From positions 48,419,636 through 48,483,635 of the forward strand of contig NC_134017.1 of assembly GCF_040712315.1 (NCBI RefSeq): a stretch of DNA of 64,000 nucleotides, in the 5' to 3' direction. A model generated the notes under the pieces. That model had not been told where the DNA came from. It ran no database searches and saw only the letters and a list, made by a program, of their open reading frames with translations. Positions within the stretch are counted from its first letter, which is position 1; each line of letters begins with the position of its first letter. Of the stretch, positions 1-10,692 are shown in pieces. This stretch comes from Castanea sativa. Lineage: Eukaryota; Streptophyta; Magnoliopsida; Fagales; Fagaceae. Made by a program: the position numbers and the translations under genes.

Positions 1-125
1 ATCTAACATCAATACACACAAAAACCAAAAACAAAAAACAAAACAAAACAAAACAAAAAACAAAACAAAAAAAAACAAAAAACAAAAAACAAAACAGAAA
101 AAAACAAAAACAAAAACAAAAACAC
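1..125. repeat. A-rich (AAAAC)n-like low-complexity tract
   Basis: Almost only A with single C residues, in units such as AAAAC and AAAAAC. It has no coding potential. It lies just upstream of the patellin relic and could be a retroelement tail or simple-sequence expansion. Confidence 0.8.
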
Positions 126-511
126 CGTTTTACTCAAATTACATAGCTCTATTTTATATACTTGCATTGTGCACACAATAATTATATTCTTGCATTGCCA
201 AAATTTTTGGCTACATCTCCTTCATTTTCTGTAAACTCAAAAAATTCCATTTGGGTCTTACTCAAAACCGCCATTAATGGAAGCTTCCTCATCTCCAATC
301 TCCATCCAAACCACCCCACTTCAAGACCACCAAGAGGCTTCACCAAAGCCCTGCAAAAAAAGCTGTCACAACTCTAATGGAAGCCACAACACTTCGTTCT
401 CATTTGTTCAAAGAACACACATACTTCATCTCCAACCTCAAGTCCTCAGAGGAGAAAGCTCTCCAAGAACTCAAAGACAAGCTTGTAAACCTCTGATTCA
501 TCCATGTGGGG

Positions 512-1114
512 CAAGGTGGTCGATACCATACCGGTACCGGCCGTACCGGCCGGTACATACCGTACCGGCCAGTGCACCGGTACCGGTACACTTCTATTTT
601 GTACCGGAAAAAATACCGGCCGTACCGGTCGCGTACCAGCCATACCGGCCAATTTCGGGCAATACCGGCCGGTACAAAAAAAAAAACTTTTTTTTTTTTT
701 AGTTTTGTAATTTTTGAATTTTTGTAAGAGTATAATGGTAACTTATTTACATTAACTTATTAGTATTATTTGTTTTCTTAGTATGCAATGAACAACTAAA
801 TTTTCTATTTTTTATATTGTGTTTTTTTTTTCCTTTTAATTGATACTAAAGTCTAAAACTATAAATAATTTGTTCTGAATTGAGTAATGTTTTATGATAA
901 ACTTTTATATTTACTATAATATAAGTGAAATATTATATGCTTATAAACATGGTTCTAGAGATTTTGGTGTGTGTATATAATATAAATATATATATATATA
1001 TATATATAAAATAGCGGTAAACCCGAAACGGTACACCCGTATTGACCGGTATCCGAAATATATCGTACCGGTGGCCAAACCGGTACAGCCTCCGGTACCG
1101 TATTGACTTCCTTG
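512..1114 (-). mobile_element. hAT-type MITE, GGTACCGG-rich ends, copy 1
   Basis: The ends are inverted: left CAAGGTGGTCGATACCATAC, right ending in ...GTATTGACTTCCTTG. The insertion is flanked by a perfect 8-bp duplication, ATGTGGGG, at 504-511 and 1115-1122. Eight-base TSDs and CAAGG-type termini are typical of hAT elements. Both ends (about 520-680 and 1015-1110) are packed with GTACCGG/CCGGTAC blocks, and the middle is AT-rich. The element at 45507-46032 is the same family in the opposite orientation. There is no transposase ORF. The TSD falls on the patellin codons for Met-Trp-Gly. Confidence 0.85.
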
Positions 1115-1178
1115 ATGTGGGGTGTTCCTCTATTGGGTGGTGGTGACAAAGCCGATGTGATACTGTTAAAGTTTCTAA

Positions 1179-2274
1179 CTATGAATCACGGGTGCGAATT
1201 CAAATTCGGGTACAGATGCGGGTGTGAGACTCAGCAATTTTTTTAAAAGTAAGATGCAGGTGCGGCGATTAAAAAATTTTTAAAAATATTTTTATTTATA
1301 TTTTCTATATATTACTAAGCATATTTTTTTATATAATGATAAACATATACCAATTTAAGTGTAATGGTAAACATATATTAATAAATTTATAAGCATATTT
1401 TTGTATATTATTATATTGTTTACACAACCCCAATTTTAGCCCAATAACATATTTAAAATATTAAATTATTTTCCTTTAAAAAAAAAAGTAATGAGGTGAT
1501 AAAATCAAAGTATTAAAGAATAATAAAAAATAATGGGTAAAGGTGATAAAATCAAATAATCAAAACTTGTATTTTTAATGTTTTCACAAGTTCCAACCTT
1601 TTCTATCTTTTTTACTTTTCTATCTTTTTTACTTTTCCAGTCCTTATCTCTTATACCAATACATCTATTCAAAAATCTATCCACAATCCACAACTTTCTC
1701 CCTTACTCTCTTTGTCACAGACCGCAACCTTCATTAGTGCACATGAATCATCCTCATCTCTTCTTCCTTCTCTCTCTCTTTCTCTTTTTTTTTTTTTTTT
1801 TTTTTTTCTCTCTCACCAGGCCACATGAAGCAGAAGAATATGGATAGGCCGCATAAGGTCTTGCAACTATTGTCGCGCAGGATAGGCCGCATTTGAAAAC
1901 GCGGCTATAGCCTATAGCTGCGCTTTTGGGGTCTATAGCTGCGTTTTTCAAACGCGGTTATAGCCCTCGTTTTTTTGTAGTGAATGGAGGCCGACAAAGT
2001 GATGGCGGCCCATTTCAGTGTCCATTTCGGCCGGAATCAAGCCGTTTCAACTGAAATTAGGCCGTATCGGCCATTTCAGCACCCATTTTCGCTAGAAATA
2101 GTGCAAATCGCCCGGTTTGGCACGAATCAACACGAATATGAAAACCAAAAAATAAATAAATAAATAAACCGACATGGCACGGAATTGCGGTTAGCGGTGT
2201 TGCACACTGCACGCCGCGTCGGTGCGCAATGGGTGTGGGTGCGGCGGCCTTGAAGCCGCTCCCTTGCTTTCTAG
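1179..2274. mobile_element. hAT-like non-autonomous element in the patellin relic
   Basis: An 8-bp duplication, GTTTCTAA, flanks it (1171-1178 and 2275-2282) and lies between the patellin codons for LLKFL and RARDF. The ends are imperfectly inverted: CTATGAATCACGGGTGCG against CTAGAAAGCAAGGGAGCG on the other strand. Subterminal GGGTGCG-type motifs lie at both ends and an AT-rich stretch and a T/C tract in the middle. No transposase is readable. Confidence 0.65.
1795..1981. mobile_element. Fragment with a CACTA-like terminus
   Basis: The segment carries repeated AAACGCGGCTATAG-type motifs and ends in TTTTTTTGTAGTG, which is CACTACAAAAAAA on the other strand, the usual terminus of CACTA (En/Spm) derivatives. 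A matching left end is not visible, so it is a truncated piece inside the larger insertion. Confidence 0.4.
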
Positions 2275-3699
2275 GTTTCTAAGAGCTAGGGATTTCAAGG
2301 TCTCTGACTCACTCAACATGTTGCTCAAGTGCTTAGCTTGGAGGAAAGAGTTTGGAGCAGATAATGTCATTGAAGAGGAACCCTGTGTGTTATAATGCTT
2401 ATGGGGTTTTTAAAGACAAGGAAATGTACGAGAGGATTTTTGGTGTGAGAAGCTTCAGAAATTTTTTAGGTGGAGGGCTCAAGTGGTTGAGACTTGAGAG
2501 AGGGATTAATCTTAGAGCAGAAATGTTGTGTGCATATGTATGCATGAGTGCCAATTCCTGCCAAAGGAGAATTGCCATGCCATTCTACAACTACATTTGT
2601 TCCATTTCACTACTTAATTACCCATGCACTACGTTCTTTCTTGATTTGTATGGTAATCTCTCCCTCTCTCTCTCTCTCTAAAGAATGAATATGGCAATGC
2701 TCATCCTGTTTCATGTATTGAATTTTTTGTGGTTATAGATCAATGAATTATTGATAGGTGTGATTATTTAAAAAAAAATTATACATTATAACTTGTAATT
2801 GAATATTTAATTAATTCTTTCCATACAAATTAACCCTTTAAAAATATAACTTATGCATGCGTACTTGAACACCATTGCTTGAGAAGTCTCAACCCTATGT
2901 CAAGGATCACATACTCCAGAATTTGACTAGACAATTCTAGACCCACCAATAAACTTCCCAACGTTCTCAACCCTATCTGTTTTTATTTTACTGTATATAA
3001 CAACAAACGATGTCATATATTTTTGTGTGGTGTTAATGATATTATACATTTTATTACATATGCTATATATTACAAAATTGATGAGCTACCGATAACAAAA
3101 AAATAATTAGATGTAGTTCTCATTTTCTATGTGTTATAAGATGAAAGATTCTCAAATATTGATGAAATTGAAGAAGAAAAAAAATTAACAATCGTTAATT
3201 TTTTAATTGAATCCTCTAATTGTTACGGTAGAGCAGTAACTAACAGCAAACAAACTCACCAATTTAACAAATTCAATAACTCTGACGACAATATGTAACT
3301 CTGCTACTATAGTATATAATGCACCCTCTTTTCATTGAAGAATTGACAATAACTAATTAAGAAAGATGCTTTTTTTTTAATTATTATTATTATTTAGATA
3401 TGGTAGGATTTCAACTTATAGCGTCTATTTTATGATCATTCTTCTTTATCATCAAGCCGAAAACATCAATTGATTTTTCATATAAGAAAAAAAAAGAGTT
3501 TTTTTTTTTAAGAAGAGCCAAAACAGAGTTTTTTAATTTTTTAATGAAGCTATTATGACCAAAAAAAATAACGACCATATTTTATTTATAAAATATTTAC
3601 GGACCGACCAAATCACCATATATTTCTTGATAAGAATAACTTTTTTTTTTTTATAAGTAAAAGAGAAATATATATATATATACGAAGGGCCACTCTATG

Positions 3700-4692
3700 C
3701 ATGAAGAAACAAAAAGCAAACCTAGAAAAAATAAGAAGAAGAAAACAGAAAAACTACAAAAGAGAAAGGGAGCTAAAAAAAGAAGGGAGAGAGTCACTAG
3801 TCGTGAGTCCCCAAGCCCTAGACCAATCAAAAAGAGTCCAACTAAAAGAAGCAAGCAACTGATCACCGGTGCTATCCAAATCCTCAAAAGTCCGCCGATT
3901 CCGCTCTTTCCAAACACACCATAGGATGCCCAATAGAACTAAATTCCAAATCTGAATGAGTGTCTCCCCAACCAATTCCACCAGCCAAAAAGCAACTCTG
4001 GGATCGATCTAGAAATAACTCAAGACAAGCCAAAAGTTCTAAAGACAAAACTCCATAACCGATAAGCCATCTCACAATGAAGAAGTAAGTGGCCTACCGT
4101 CTCTCTACATTGGCGGCACATAATGCACCAATCCACAAAATCCAATCTCCTCAATCTCAAGTTATCACCCGTTAGGATCTTATTCCAAGATGCACACCAA
4201 ACAAAGAAAGAAACTTGCCTAGGGGCCTTTACTCTCCAAATAGCTTTCCAAGGAAAGACAATTGAGGGACAAACTCTTAATTTATTATTTTAACGACCGG
4301 ATGTCGAATTCCCCATTAGGCTTTAACTTCCATCTCATCTGATCTCCAACATCCCTCGGAGGAGTATTAGCTCCCAATAAACGAAGGAAATGCAGCCCTT
4401 CATCCATCTCTCAATCCTCAAATTCTCTAATAAAACGAACATCCCAAATTCTTCTCTCATTCGCCCCCTGCTTAGACAAAGAAGCTTTAACAAAAATCTC
4501 CTTATCAATGGCAATACCATACAACCTAGGGAAGGCCAATTGAAAGGGTTGATCCCCACACCACCCATCTTGCCAAAACCTCACTCTGTTCCCCAAACCA
4601 ACAACAAACTGTCAATTTTTGCTGAAATCCTCCCATCCCATGCAAATACCTCTCCACAAACCACACCCATGAACTCCCCTACCCAGCTTTGA
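3700..4692 (-). pseudogene. LINE ORF2, C-terminal region with zf-RVT-like zinc-binding part
   Basis: This continues the reverse transcriptase frame. Pieces visible on the minus strand include GLGNRVRFWQDGWCGDQPF (near 4600-4545), a Cys/His block with VDWCIMCRQC and HLLLHC (near 4140-4070), and LLGILWCVWKERNRRTF (near 3935-3885). This order is typical of plant LINE ORF2 ends. No RNase H domain follows, unlike the LINE fragment at 35490-35930. Several stops and frame changes interrupt it. Confidence 0.8.
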
Positions 4693-4695
4693 GGT

Positions 4696-6335
4696 CTAAC
4701 CCCCCCAATCTTCCCCAAATTTTGAAGCTACCACCCTTCTCCATAACCGATCCTCCTCCTTTCCAAACCGCCACAACCATTTTTCCAGTAAGGCCTTATT
4801 AAAGGTAGTAAGTTTCTTTATCCCCAAGCCGCCATTGGCTATAGGCGTACAAACTTTATCCCAACCTACCAGATGAAACTTGTTACCACCCCAAAGAAAG
4901 TCCCTTTGCAACTTTTCAATTTTATTGGCCATATGAGTAGGAATGGTGAATAACGATAAAAAATAAGTAGGAAGACTAGATAGCGTACTATTGAGTAACA
5001 TCAATCGACCCCCCTTAGACAAGTACAAGGTCTTCCACTCGGCTAATTTCCGCTCAAATTTTTCCAAAATAGGATTCCAAATAGTAGAGGAATAATGAGA
5101 AGCCCCGAGCGACATACCAAGATAAGACATAGGCAAAGATCCAACTCTGCAGCTCAAAATATCAGCCAGGATATGCACATCAACAACCTCCCCTATTGGA
5201 ACCATTTCACTTTTATGCACATTTACCTTCAAACCTGTTACCGCTTGAAAACAAAGTAACAACAATCGAATATGCAAAATTTGCTCCACATCTGCATCAC
5301 AAAATAGGATAGTATCGTCTACAAACAAAAGATGAGAAACACATTCCCCACCACCCCTCCTACCCTCAACTTTAAAACCACGGATCAAACCAGCTCCCTC
5401 CACTCTTCTCAACATCCTACTAAACACCTCCATCACGATCAAGAACAACATAGGAGATAGCGGATCTCCTTGTCTTAAATCCCTTGAGCTACCAAAGAAA
5501 TCAGCTGGAGACCCATTAATCAAAACAGAGAACTGAACTGTGGATATACAAGTACAGATCCACTTACACCACTTTGCCCCAAAGCCCATTCTGTTCAACA
5601 AGTACAGCAAAGCCTCCCAGTTCACATGATCGTAAGCTTTCTCAATATCAAGTTTACAAATGACTCCAAGAACCCTACTCTTCCCTCGGCTATCCACACA
5701 CTCATTCGCAATAAGAACCGTGTCAAGGATTTGTCTCCCACCCACAAAGCCATTCTGATTCTTAGAGATCAACTGATCTAAAAAACCACTCTCAATTGAT
5801 TTGCCAAAACCTTAGCCAAGATTTTGTACACACTCCCCACCAAGTTCATAGGGCGGAAATCTCTAATATTAGAGACGTCATTCTTTTTTGGAATTAAAGT
5901 AAGGAAGGTAGCATTAAGGGATTTTTCAAACTTACAATGTTGAAAAAACTCCTCAAAGACTGCAAGGACTTCTTTCTCCACTATTCTCCAACAATGATGA
6001 TAAAATGCCATAGTAAACCCATCCGGACCTAGAGCTTTGTCCCCTTCCATATCTCTAACAACTTGAAGAATCTCCTCCCTCTCAAACTTCCTTTCAAGCC
6101 AAACCCTCTCCATATCCCCAATACAATCAAAATCCAAACCCTCCAAAAAAGGCCTCCACCCCTCAGTCTCCTTGTACAAATTTTTATAAAATTGTACTAT
6201 TTGGTTGTTTACCTCGGATTCCTCTTCAAAAACCACCACATCCACCTCCAAGGTCCTCAGATAATTAGACCTTCTATGGGAGTTAGCCATTTTTTGAAAA
6301 AACTTGGTGTTATTATCCCCTTCCTTGATACATAA
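4696..6335 (-). pseudogene. LINE ORF2, reverse transcriptase domain
   Basis: This RVT_1-type reverse transcriptase copies the element RNA at the nicked target. 6335-5778 holds KEGDNNTKFF, GPDGFTMAFY, LTLIPKKN and IRDFRPMNLV. 5772-4696 holds [22 protein letters not shown] (first catalytic Asp), [23 protein letters not shown] (the FVDD catalytic core), SYLGMSLG and GGLGIKKL. The two parts are in different frames; a lost T in the T-run near 5785 explains the shift. Another stop at 4696 follows WGG, where a Trp codon is expected. Apart from these breaks the domain looks complete. Confidence 0.93.
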
Positions 6336-6353
6336 CATCCTAGATTTTTGTCT

Positions 6354-7427
6354 CTAGGAAATTTCTTCCAAGGAAAGAAGATGCTCCACCTGGGACCTCA
6401 AATCCGCCCTATGACATTTCTCCCCATCGGTGAGACCAAAATCCCCTTCCTTAGCATCTAAGGTTTTCAGCTCCTCTAGTAATTGCTTCTTTTGCCGCTC
6501 TACATTAACAAACTCTCGGCAATTCCAATGCACAATGTCCTCTCTCAGAGCCTTTAACTTTTTTGCAAGCACGAAACTAGGAGTACCTACAAAGGAATGC
6601 CAATTCCACCAGGATTGAACTCTATCCACAAATCCCTCCATCTTCAACCACATATTTTCAAATCTTAATGGACTTTTCCCCCTTGCCATTGCCCCTGCCT
6701 CCAAGAGAATTGGGCAATGATCTGAGATAGGACGGGCTAAGATCCTTTGAATAACATTAGAGAAGTGGTCCTCCCAATCTAGGGTGACCAAAGCTCTATC
6801 AAGCCTAGACATCGCTGGTTGATCAGAGCCACTTAACCATGTATAGCTACCTCCTTCCAAAGGCAAATCAACCAAATTAAGCTCCTCAACAAATTCAGAG
6901 AATTTTTCCATAGCCAAGGTCAAACGAGTCTCACCCCTGCGCACACTAGGAAAGCAAACAATATTAAAGTCCCTCAAGCAGCACCACGGTAACCTCCAAT
7001 ACTGCTGAATACCCACCAACTCATCCCACATGTGACCCCTCTCGTTATTCTCATTTGGGCCATAAACGCCTGAGCATGCCCATATAAAATCGTCCCCCAC
7101 TCCTTTCCACTTAACCGAAACTGAGAAAGTACCAACCATAACCTCTACCTTATCCAAGACCCTTTTATCCCACATATGCAAAATACCTCCTGCAGTCCGA
7201 TTAGCCTCCAAAACTGCCCAATCCACATAAGGACAGCTCCACAAACTACAAACCAGTTGTCTATTCATACTGGCAATTTTCGTCTCTTGAAGACAAACAA
7301 CATCACACTTCCACTCCCACAACAAATTCTTTACCACAAGGCATTTCCGAGGATCATTTAAACCTCTAACATTCCACGAAATCATCTTTATCTTCATAAA
7401 CACTGAATTATCCCCAACTTCTAACAC
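6354..7427 (-). pseudogene. LINE ORF2, AP-like endonuclease domain
   Basis: The endonuclease/exonuclease/phosphatase domain nicks target DNA for target-primed reverse transcription. Conserved blocks in order are ISWNVRGLND near the start (Asn), CLQETK (catalytic Glu), SGVYGPN (Tyr), RDFNIV (Asp/Asn pair), GGSYTWLSG, MSRLDRALV and SDHCPILL (the C-terminal Asp-His pair). All expected catalytic positions are present. The frame stays open for 357 codons and ends at a TAG (6354-6356) where the family usually has the Trp of ISWRQKSR, so a TGG-to-TAG transition is the likely break. The same frame continues into the reverse transcriptase. Confidence 0.92.
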
Positions 7428-7572
7428 CAGTACAAGACCACCCTCTATCTTCTGTCATAATTCACCGAGGAGATCAAGTTTTGCAGCTCTCTATGTCCTT
7501 TTTTTTGCCTTAGCCCCCTTTTTGCTACCCGGCATTTTCCTGTGTAACACATTGGTTGCCTCCATCACTGAT

Positions 7573-7708
7573 TCAAGCCTCTATAAGAGAGCAATACACA
7601 ACTTCTCGTGCTGAGACATTGACAGCCCAACCAATTTACTGAAACTAGGAATTCTGTGTTTCACCCACCCAGAAATATCTACCTTCGACTCAAAACACAA
7701 AACCTCAT
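7573..7708 (-). pseudogene. C-terminal end of LINE ORF1
   Basis: The minus-strand frame contains ISGWVKHRIPSFSKLVGLSM and HEKLCIALIEA followed by a stop. This resembles the end of the zinc-knuckle ORF1 of plant L1 elements just before the endonuclease ORF. Everything upstream is missing because the element is truncated at 7708. Confidence 0.65.
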
Positions 7709-8189
7709 AGAATAACTATTTGCTTTACATCATTGATAATTTTAGTTAAAAAACATGATTTCTTTTTTAAAATAAAAATTTTGAGGTATTTTAAGCCTGT
7801 AAGATAATTAAAACATTTATAGAAAAGTATAATGATGACAATGAAGCTAAGGCCTTGAGATTTTGATGGAGAAGGTGAAAATTTCTACCAAATGGATCTA
7901 AAGAATTTTATAAAACAAAATGGATTCAACTTGCTTTAATAATTTTAAGGTTCACATAATAAAATGGTGTAGTTGAAAGAAATAAGAAATCAATTATTTT
8001 TTAACATGGCTAGGAGCACGTTACGTTCTAAAGTATAGTATGGATACAAAAATTATGTTGAGGCTTATGATTATAAATGAAGTTTCATTGTTCAACCGTT
8101 TCTGATAATGAGTGTACAAGAAAGAACTCACAAGTCCGGAGAAGAAACCTAATATTTGTTCAATCTCAACCATCCTTAACAGCCGCAAC

Positions 8190-8192
<3 letters not shown>

Positions 8193-8220
<28 letters not shown>
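8193..8220. repeat. (CT)n microsatellite
   Basis: About 14 CT units. The homologous site in segment C (38981-39087) holds about 53 units, a large length difference between paralogous copies. Confidence 0.95.
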
Positions 8221-8338
8221 TAATGGTCCTAGAGGCCTAGAATTCCTAAGAATAGATCAGCTCCGAATTTGATTATTGGCAAAATAATTGTAACTAGAAT
8301 TGTTTGTGTTGGATTTCCCCCTCACATATTGGTTATTG

Positions 8339-8738
8339 TCACACCAGAGTTTGCTAGACTCTAAATGACGATCCTCTACTCGGGGCAGAGCACCACTTTT
8401 TGCTATTCAAGAAGAAGTATGGAAAGTCATACACGAATCAAGAGGAGTATGAGTTCAAGTTCAAGGTTTTCCAGAAGAATCTGAAGAGAGTGCACAGACA
8501 CCAAAGGTTTGACCCGTTGGCGATCCATGACATGACTGAGTTCTCTAATCTAACTTGCTCCAAGTTCAAGAGGACCATCTTAGGATGGAGAGGTAGCTGG
8601 AGGTGATGATGGTGGTAAAGCAATAGACTCAAAGGTCGGAGCCGCCGCACACAGCTAGCAGCAGAGTCAAAGGTCGAAGCCTCCGCAAACAACTAGCAGC
8701 AGAGTCGCCCCCCTTAACTCCAAGTCCTGACTCCGTCC
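8339..8738 (+). mobile_element. 400-bp insertion with 9-bp TSD carrying a gene fragment
   Basis: Comparison with segment C (39200-39212, TGGTTTTTGGGTTATG) shows these 400 bp were inserted. The flanks are TGGTTATTG at 8330-8338 and 8739-8747, a 9-bp duplication as made by Mutator-like elements. The insertion ends do not form a visible terminal inverted repeat, and no poly(A) tail is seen. It holds a cysteine-protease prodomain piece (8367-8606) and, after it, a twice-repeated ~42-bp GC-rich motif (about 8628-8710). The mechanism (Pack-MULE that lost its ends, retroposition or repair filler) is open. Confidence 0.65.
8367..8606 (+). pseudogene. RD19-type papain-like cysteine protease prodomain (I29) fragment
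   Basis: The frame beginning at 8367 reads DDPLLGAEHHF, then FKKKYGKSYTNQEEYEFKFK, VFQKNLKRVHRHQ, DPLAIHDMTEFSNLT and KRTILG before a TGA at 8604-8606. This matches the inhibitor I29 propeptide of RD19/cathepsin-F-like plant vacuolar proteases, including the ERFNIN-type spacing, GxTxFSDLT-like core and the 'F(K)xKYGKxY' start. The signal peptide and the whole catalytic domain (Cys, His, Asn) are absent, and an in-frame TAG lies just upstream. It is a captured exon fragment and cannot make a protease. Confidence 0.85.
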
Positions 8739-8855
8739 TGGTTATTGGGTTATGTTTCAATTGTGAAACAGTGGTAGAGAATTGGTTAAAACTGGTCCTT
8801 TTTTTAGGGAGAATTTGGGGAAATTGTTACATGGTATATTTCTTTTATGTTAGAA

Positions 8856-9046
8856 GAGAAATGATATGTCCACAACATTTTTACAACATTTTTACAACAA
8901 ATCCTAAGTGGCAGGATGTTACTGGTTGTTATTGTTGGGGCAAAAAAGTAATCTTAGTGTTAGGTTCAAATTTGAACCAATAACAACTAACCACTTATGA
9001 TTTGTTGTAAAAATGTTGTAAAAATGTTGTGGATGTAGCACCTCTC
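8856..9046. mobile_element. Mutator-type MITE (TCCACAACATTTTTAC family), copy 1
   Basis: It has a 9-bp TSD, ATGTTAGAA, at 8847-8855 and 9047-9055. Segment C keeps the empty site near 40231-40245. Long inverted ends: GAGAAATGATATGTCCACAAC against GAGAGGTGCTACATCCACAAC. The centre includes GGTTCAAATTTGAACC. At 191 bp it has no coding capacity. Relatives lie at 11622-11801, 13415-13530, 15595-15720 and 15722-15909. Confidence 0.9.
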
Positions 9047-9833
9047 ATGTTAGAATTGTTTTACGAACAAAATTATCTAACTAAAATTAAGTTAATGTAA
9101 CTTGTTATTAGAAATTGCCTTCTACATGTGTACTGCTTTTATACCTCCCTGTATATCATGTATGTGAAACTATATGTATTTGAAATAAGACTTTGAATCT
9201 AAAATTAAATATGAATTAAAAAAAAATGGAACCATCACATTGTTATTGGAAAAAATGATTTCCACAATAACTCATAGCCAACCGTAATTACATTTAGTAT
9301 ATTTATTTATTTATTTTTCAAAAACAAAAATTTAACATAATACCAAACCCAATCTTTTAGATTGCATTGTACGTATTATATAATGCATTGAGCTAGATTA
9401 CCTATTAGGTACTACCATTACCGTTATTAAATGCTACCTAAGCATTTTAACTATCAAGTATAAGATTTTCTATTTTCTCAAACCCAAAAAAAAAATCAAG
9501 ATTTTCTTCAATTTACGGTCATTAATAAGACTGATTATTTTATATATATTCCATTTGTCCCACTTCGTTAGTCCAATTTAGAAATCTAACCTTATAAGTA
9601 AGGTCATTTATTGCATAATTTTGTGGGTCAATATATAAGTGATAGGGAATCTATCACAATTTGTCACATCATAGTTGTTGCAAAGAAATTAAGATTCCTA
9701 AAACTACTCATTTTGAAATCCAACCTTATAAGTAAAATATACAAGTTTACATTTCAAACCAGGAAAAAGAAAAATATACAAGTTTTCAAAATTTCTTTCA
9801 TTAATTAGTTTAAACTTTAGGGATAGAGATTAA
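9047..9833. other. AT-rich part of segment A
   Basis: No gene is seen. The sequence aligns with segment C around 40240-41230 (for example CTCATAGCCAACCG and the TTTCAAACCA block); C has two SINE insertions that A lacks. Confidence 0.7.
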
Positions 9834-10130
9834 GAGTCCGTTTGGATACAGCTGAAAACTAAAAATTGAAAACTGAAAATACTGTAGCAAAATAATTTTT
9901 AAATGTGTAAATAGTACTGTGGAACTCATTTTTAATGAAAAAGTGGCTGAAAAGTGCGTGAACAGTAGCCACACAATATGTGAACTATAAATAAACAGTG
10001 CAAAACAGTGCGTAAACAGTACCGCACAGTAGATGAACGATAATCTTGTCCCCTGGTTGAAACCCATGCGTAGGAAAAAAAAAAAAATTTGGAAAACGCT
10101 GGACTCATTCAGCGCAATCCAAACCAAGCC
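9834..10130. mobile_element. PIF/Harbinger-type MITE (GTTTGGAT ends)
   Basis: It is flanked by TAA at 9831-9833 and 10131-10133, the 3-bp TSD of PIF/Harbinger elements. The ends are inverted: GAGTCCGTTTGGATACAGC against GGCTTGGTTTGGATTGC. Segment C near 41230 has the uninterrupted site (GATTAATTGAC). The interior repeats ACAGTGC/CAGTA motifs. No transposase. A smaller element with the same end style lies at 30948-31147. Confidence 0.8.
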
Positions 10131-10458
10131 TAATTCACTATTTAAATCACGTTATATTTGAAATATATCAATAGTAAATTTATTGAATTTTTAAAATATT
10201 TTTACATTTATTTCAAAACATCTCAAAATAAAATAGAGTACCAATACTGGTTTACAATTTTACTATTTAACAATTTGTAATACCTTTAACAATTTTACTA
10301 TAGGATGAAGTATAAAATATGCAGGAAGTCAATATGAAGAGTTTCTTCAAGTTATGTGATGAATGTGAGAACTCGAAGGGTACATGCATGGTATATTACT
10401 GCACCCATACTGGTTTACAAACCAAGAAGAAGAAAAAACAATATTCAAAGAAATTCAT

Positions 10459-10464
<6 letters not shown>

Positions 10465-10494
<30 letters not shown>
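10465..10494. repeat. (CT)n microsatellite
   Basis: Fifteen CT units inside segment A. The C counterpart near 42020 is only a short interrupted CTCTCTC tract. Confidence 0.9.
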
Positions 10495-10497
<3 letters not shown>

Positions 10498-10692
10498 ATT
10501 GTGAGTGTAAGTTCACTATTCCAATAGCATATCCTGTGGATCAATCCTCTCTGTATACATGAAGGTTATTTGTCACTTTATTTCTTATATCATAACTGCT
10601 TCCTCGTGAAAAGTTTCACATCAAATATCTTTCATACGGAAATTTGACTAACATATAGACTATAGAGATATAATTCAACTAGGGACAGACCC

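Larger units (their letters stand above)
277..2520 (+). pseudogene. Patellin-like (SEC14/CRAL-TRIO) pseudogene, 5' part only, split by two transposons
   Basis: Patellins bind phosphoinositides through a CRAL-TRIO lipid-binding domain and act in membrane traffic at the cell plate and plasma membrane. The relic is read in pieces. 277-360 starts with MEASSSPIS and reaches a lysine-rich KPCKKS stretch. After a frame change, 373-490 encodes a piece with LKSSEEKALQELK, the conserved charged helix. 504-511 plus 1123-1178 join to MWGVPLL, GGGDKADVILLKFL. 2275-2375 gives RARDFKVSDSLNMLLKCLAWR and KEFGADNVIEE. From about 2386 NPVCYNAYGVFKDKEMYERIFG follows. Between the last two pieces the usual stretch up to the GHPVCYN motif is deleted. 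The relic ends near 2520, where it joins repeated segment A, so most of the CRAL-TRIO domain and the GOLD domain are absent. Frameshifts, stops and the insertions at 512-1114 and 1179-2274 make it non-functional. The N-terminal wording resembles the PATL4/PATL6 type. Confidence 0.85.
3642..7708 (-). mobile_element. 5'-truncated LINE (L1-type) retrotransposon
   Basis: This non-LTR element is read on the minus strand: end of ORF1, then ORF2 with endonuclease, reverse transcriptase and a zf-RVT region, then a short poly(A) tail (poly-T at 3642-3652 on the plus strand). A 9-bp TSD, AGAATAACT, flanks it at 3633-3641 and 7709-7717. The uninterrupted target sequence GATAAGAATAACTATTTGCTTCACATCATTGA can be read in three other segment copies, near 28787, 37521 and 61418 (given here in shortened form: GATAAGAATAACTATTTGC). 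At about 4.07 kb it is shorter than a full plant L1 because ORF1 is mostly missing. Two Trp-to-stop changes, other stops and one frameshift make it inactive. Confidence 0.93.

Noticed and set aside
277..702. A single 141-codon gene continuing to 702
   Set aside because: Only the first part resembles patellin; the rest is MITE sequence after the insertion point at 512.
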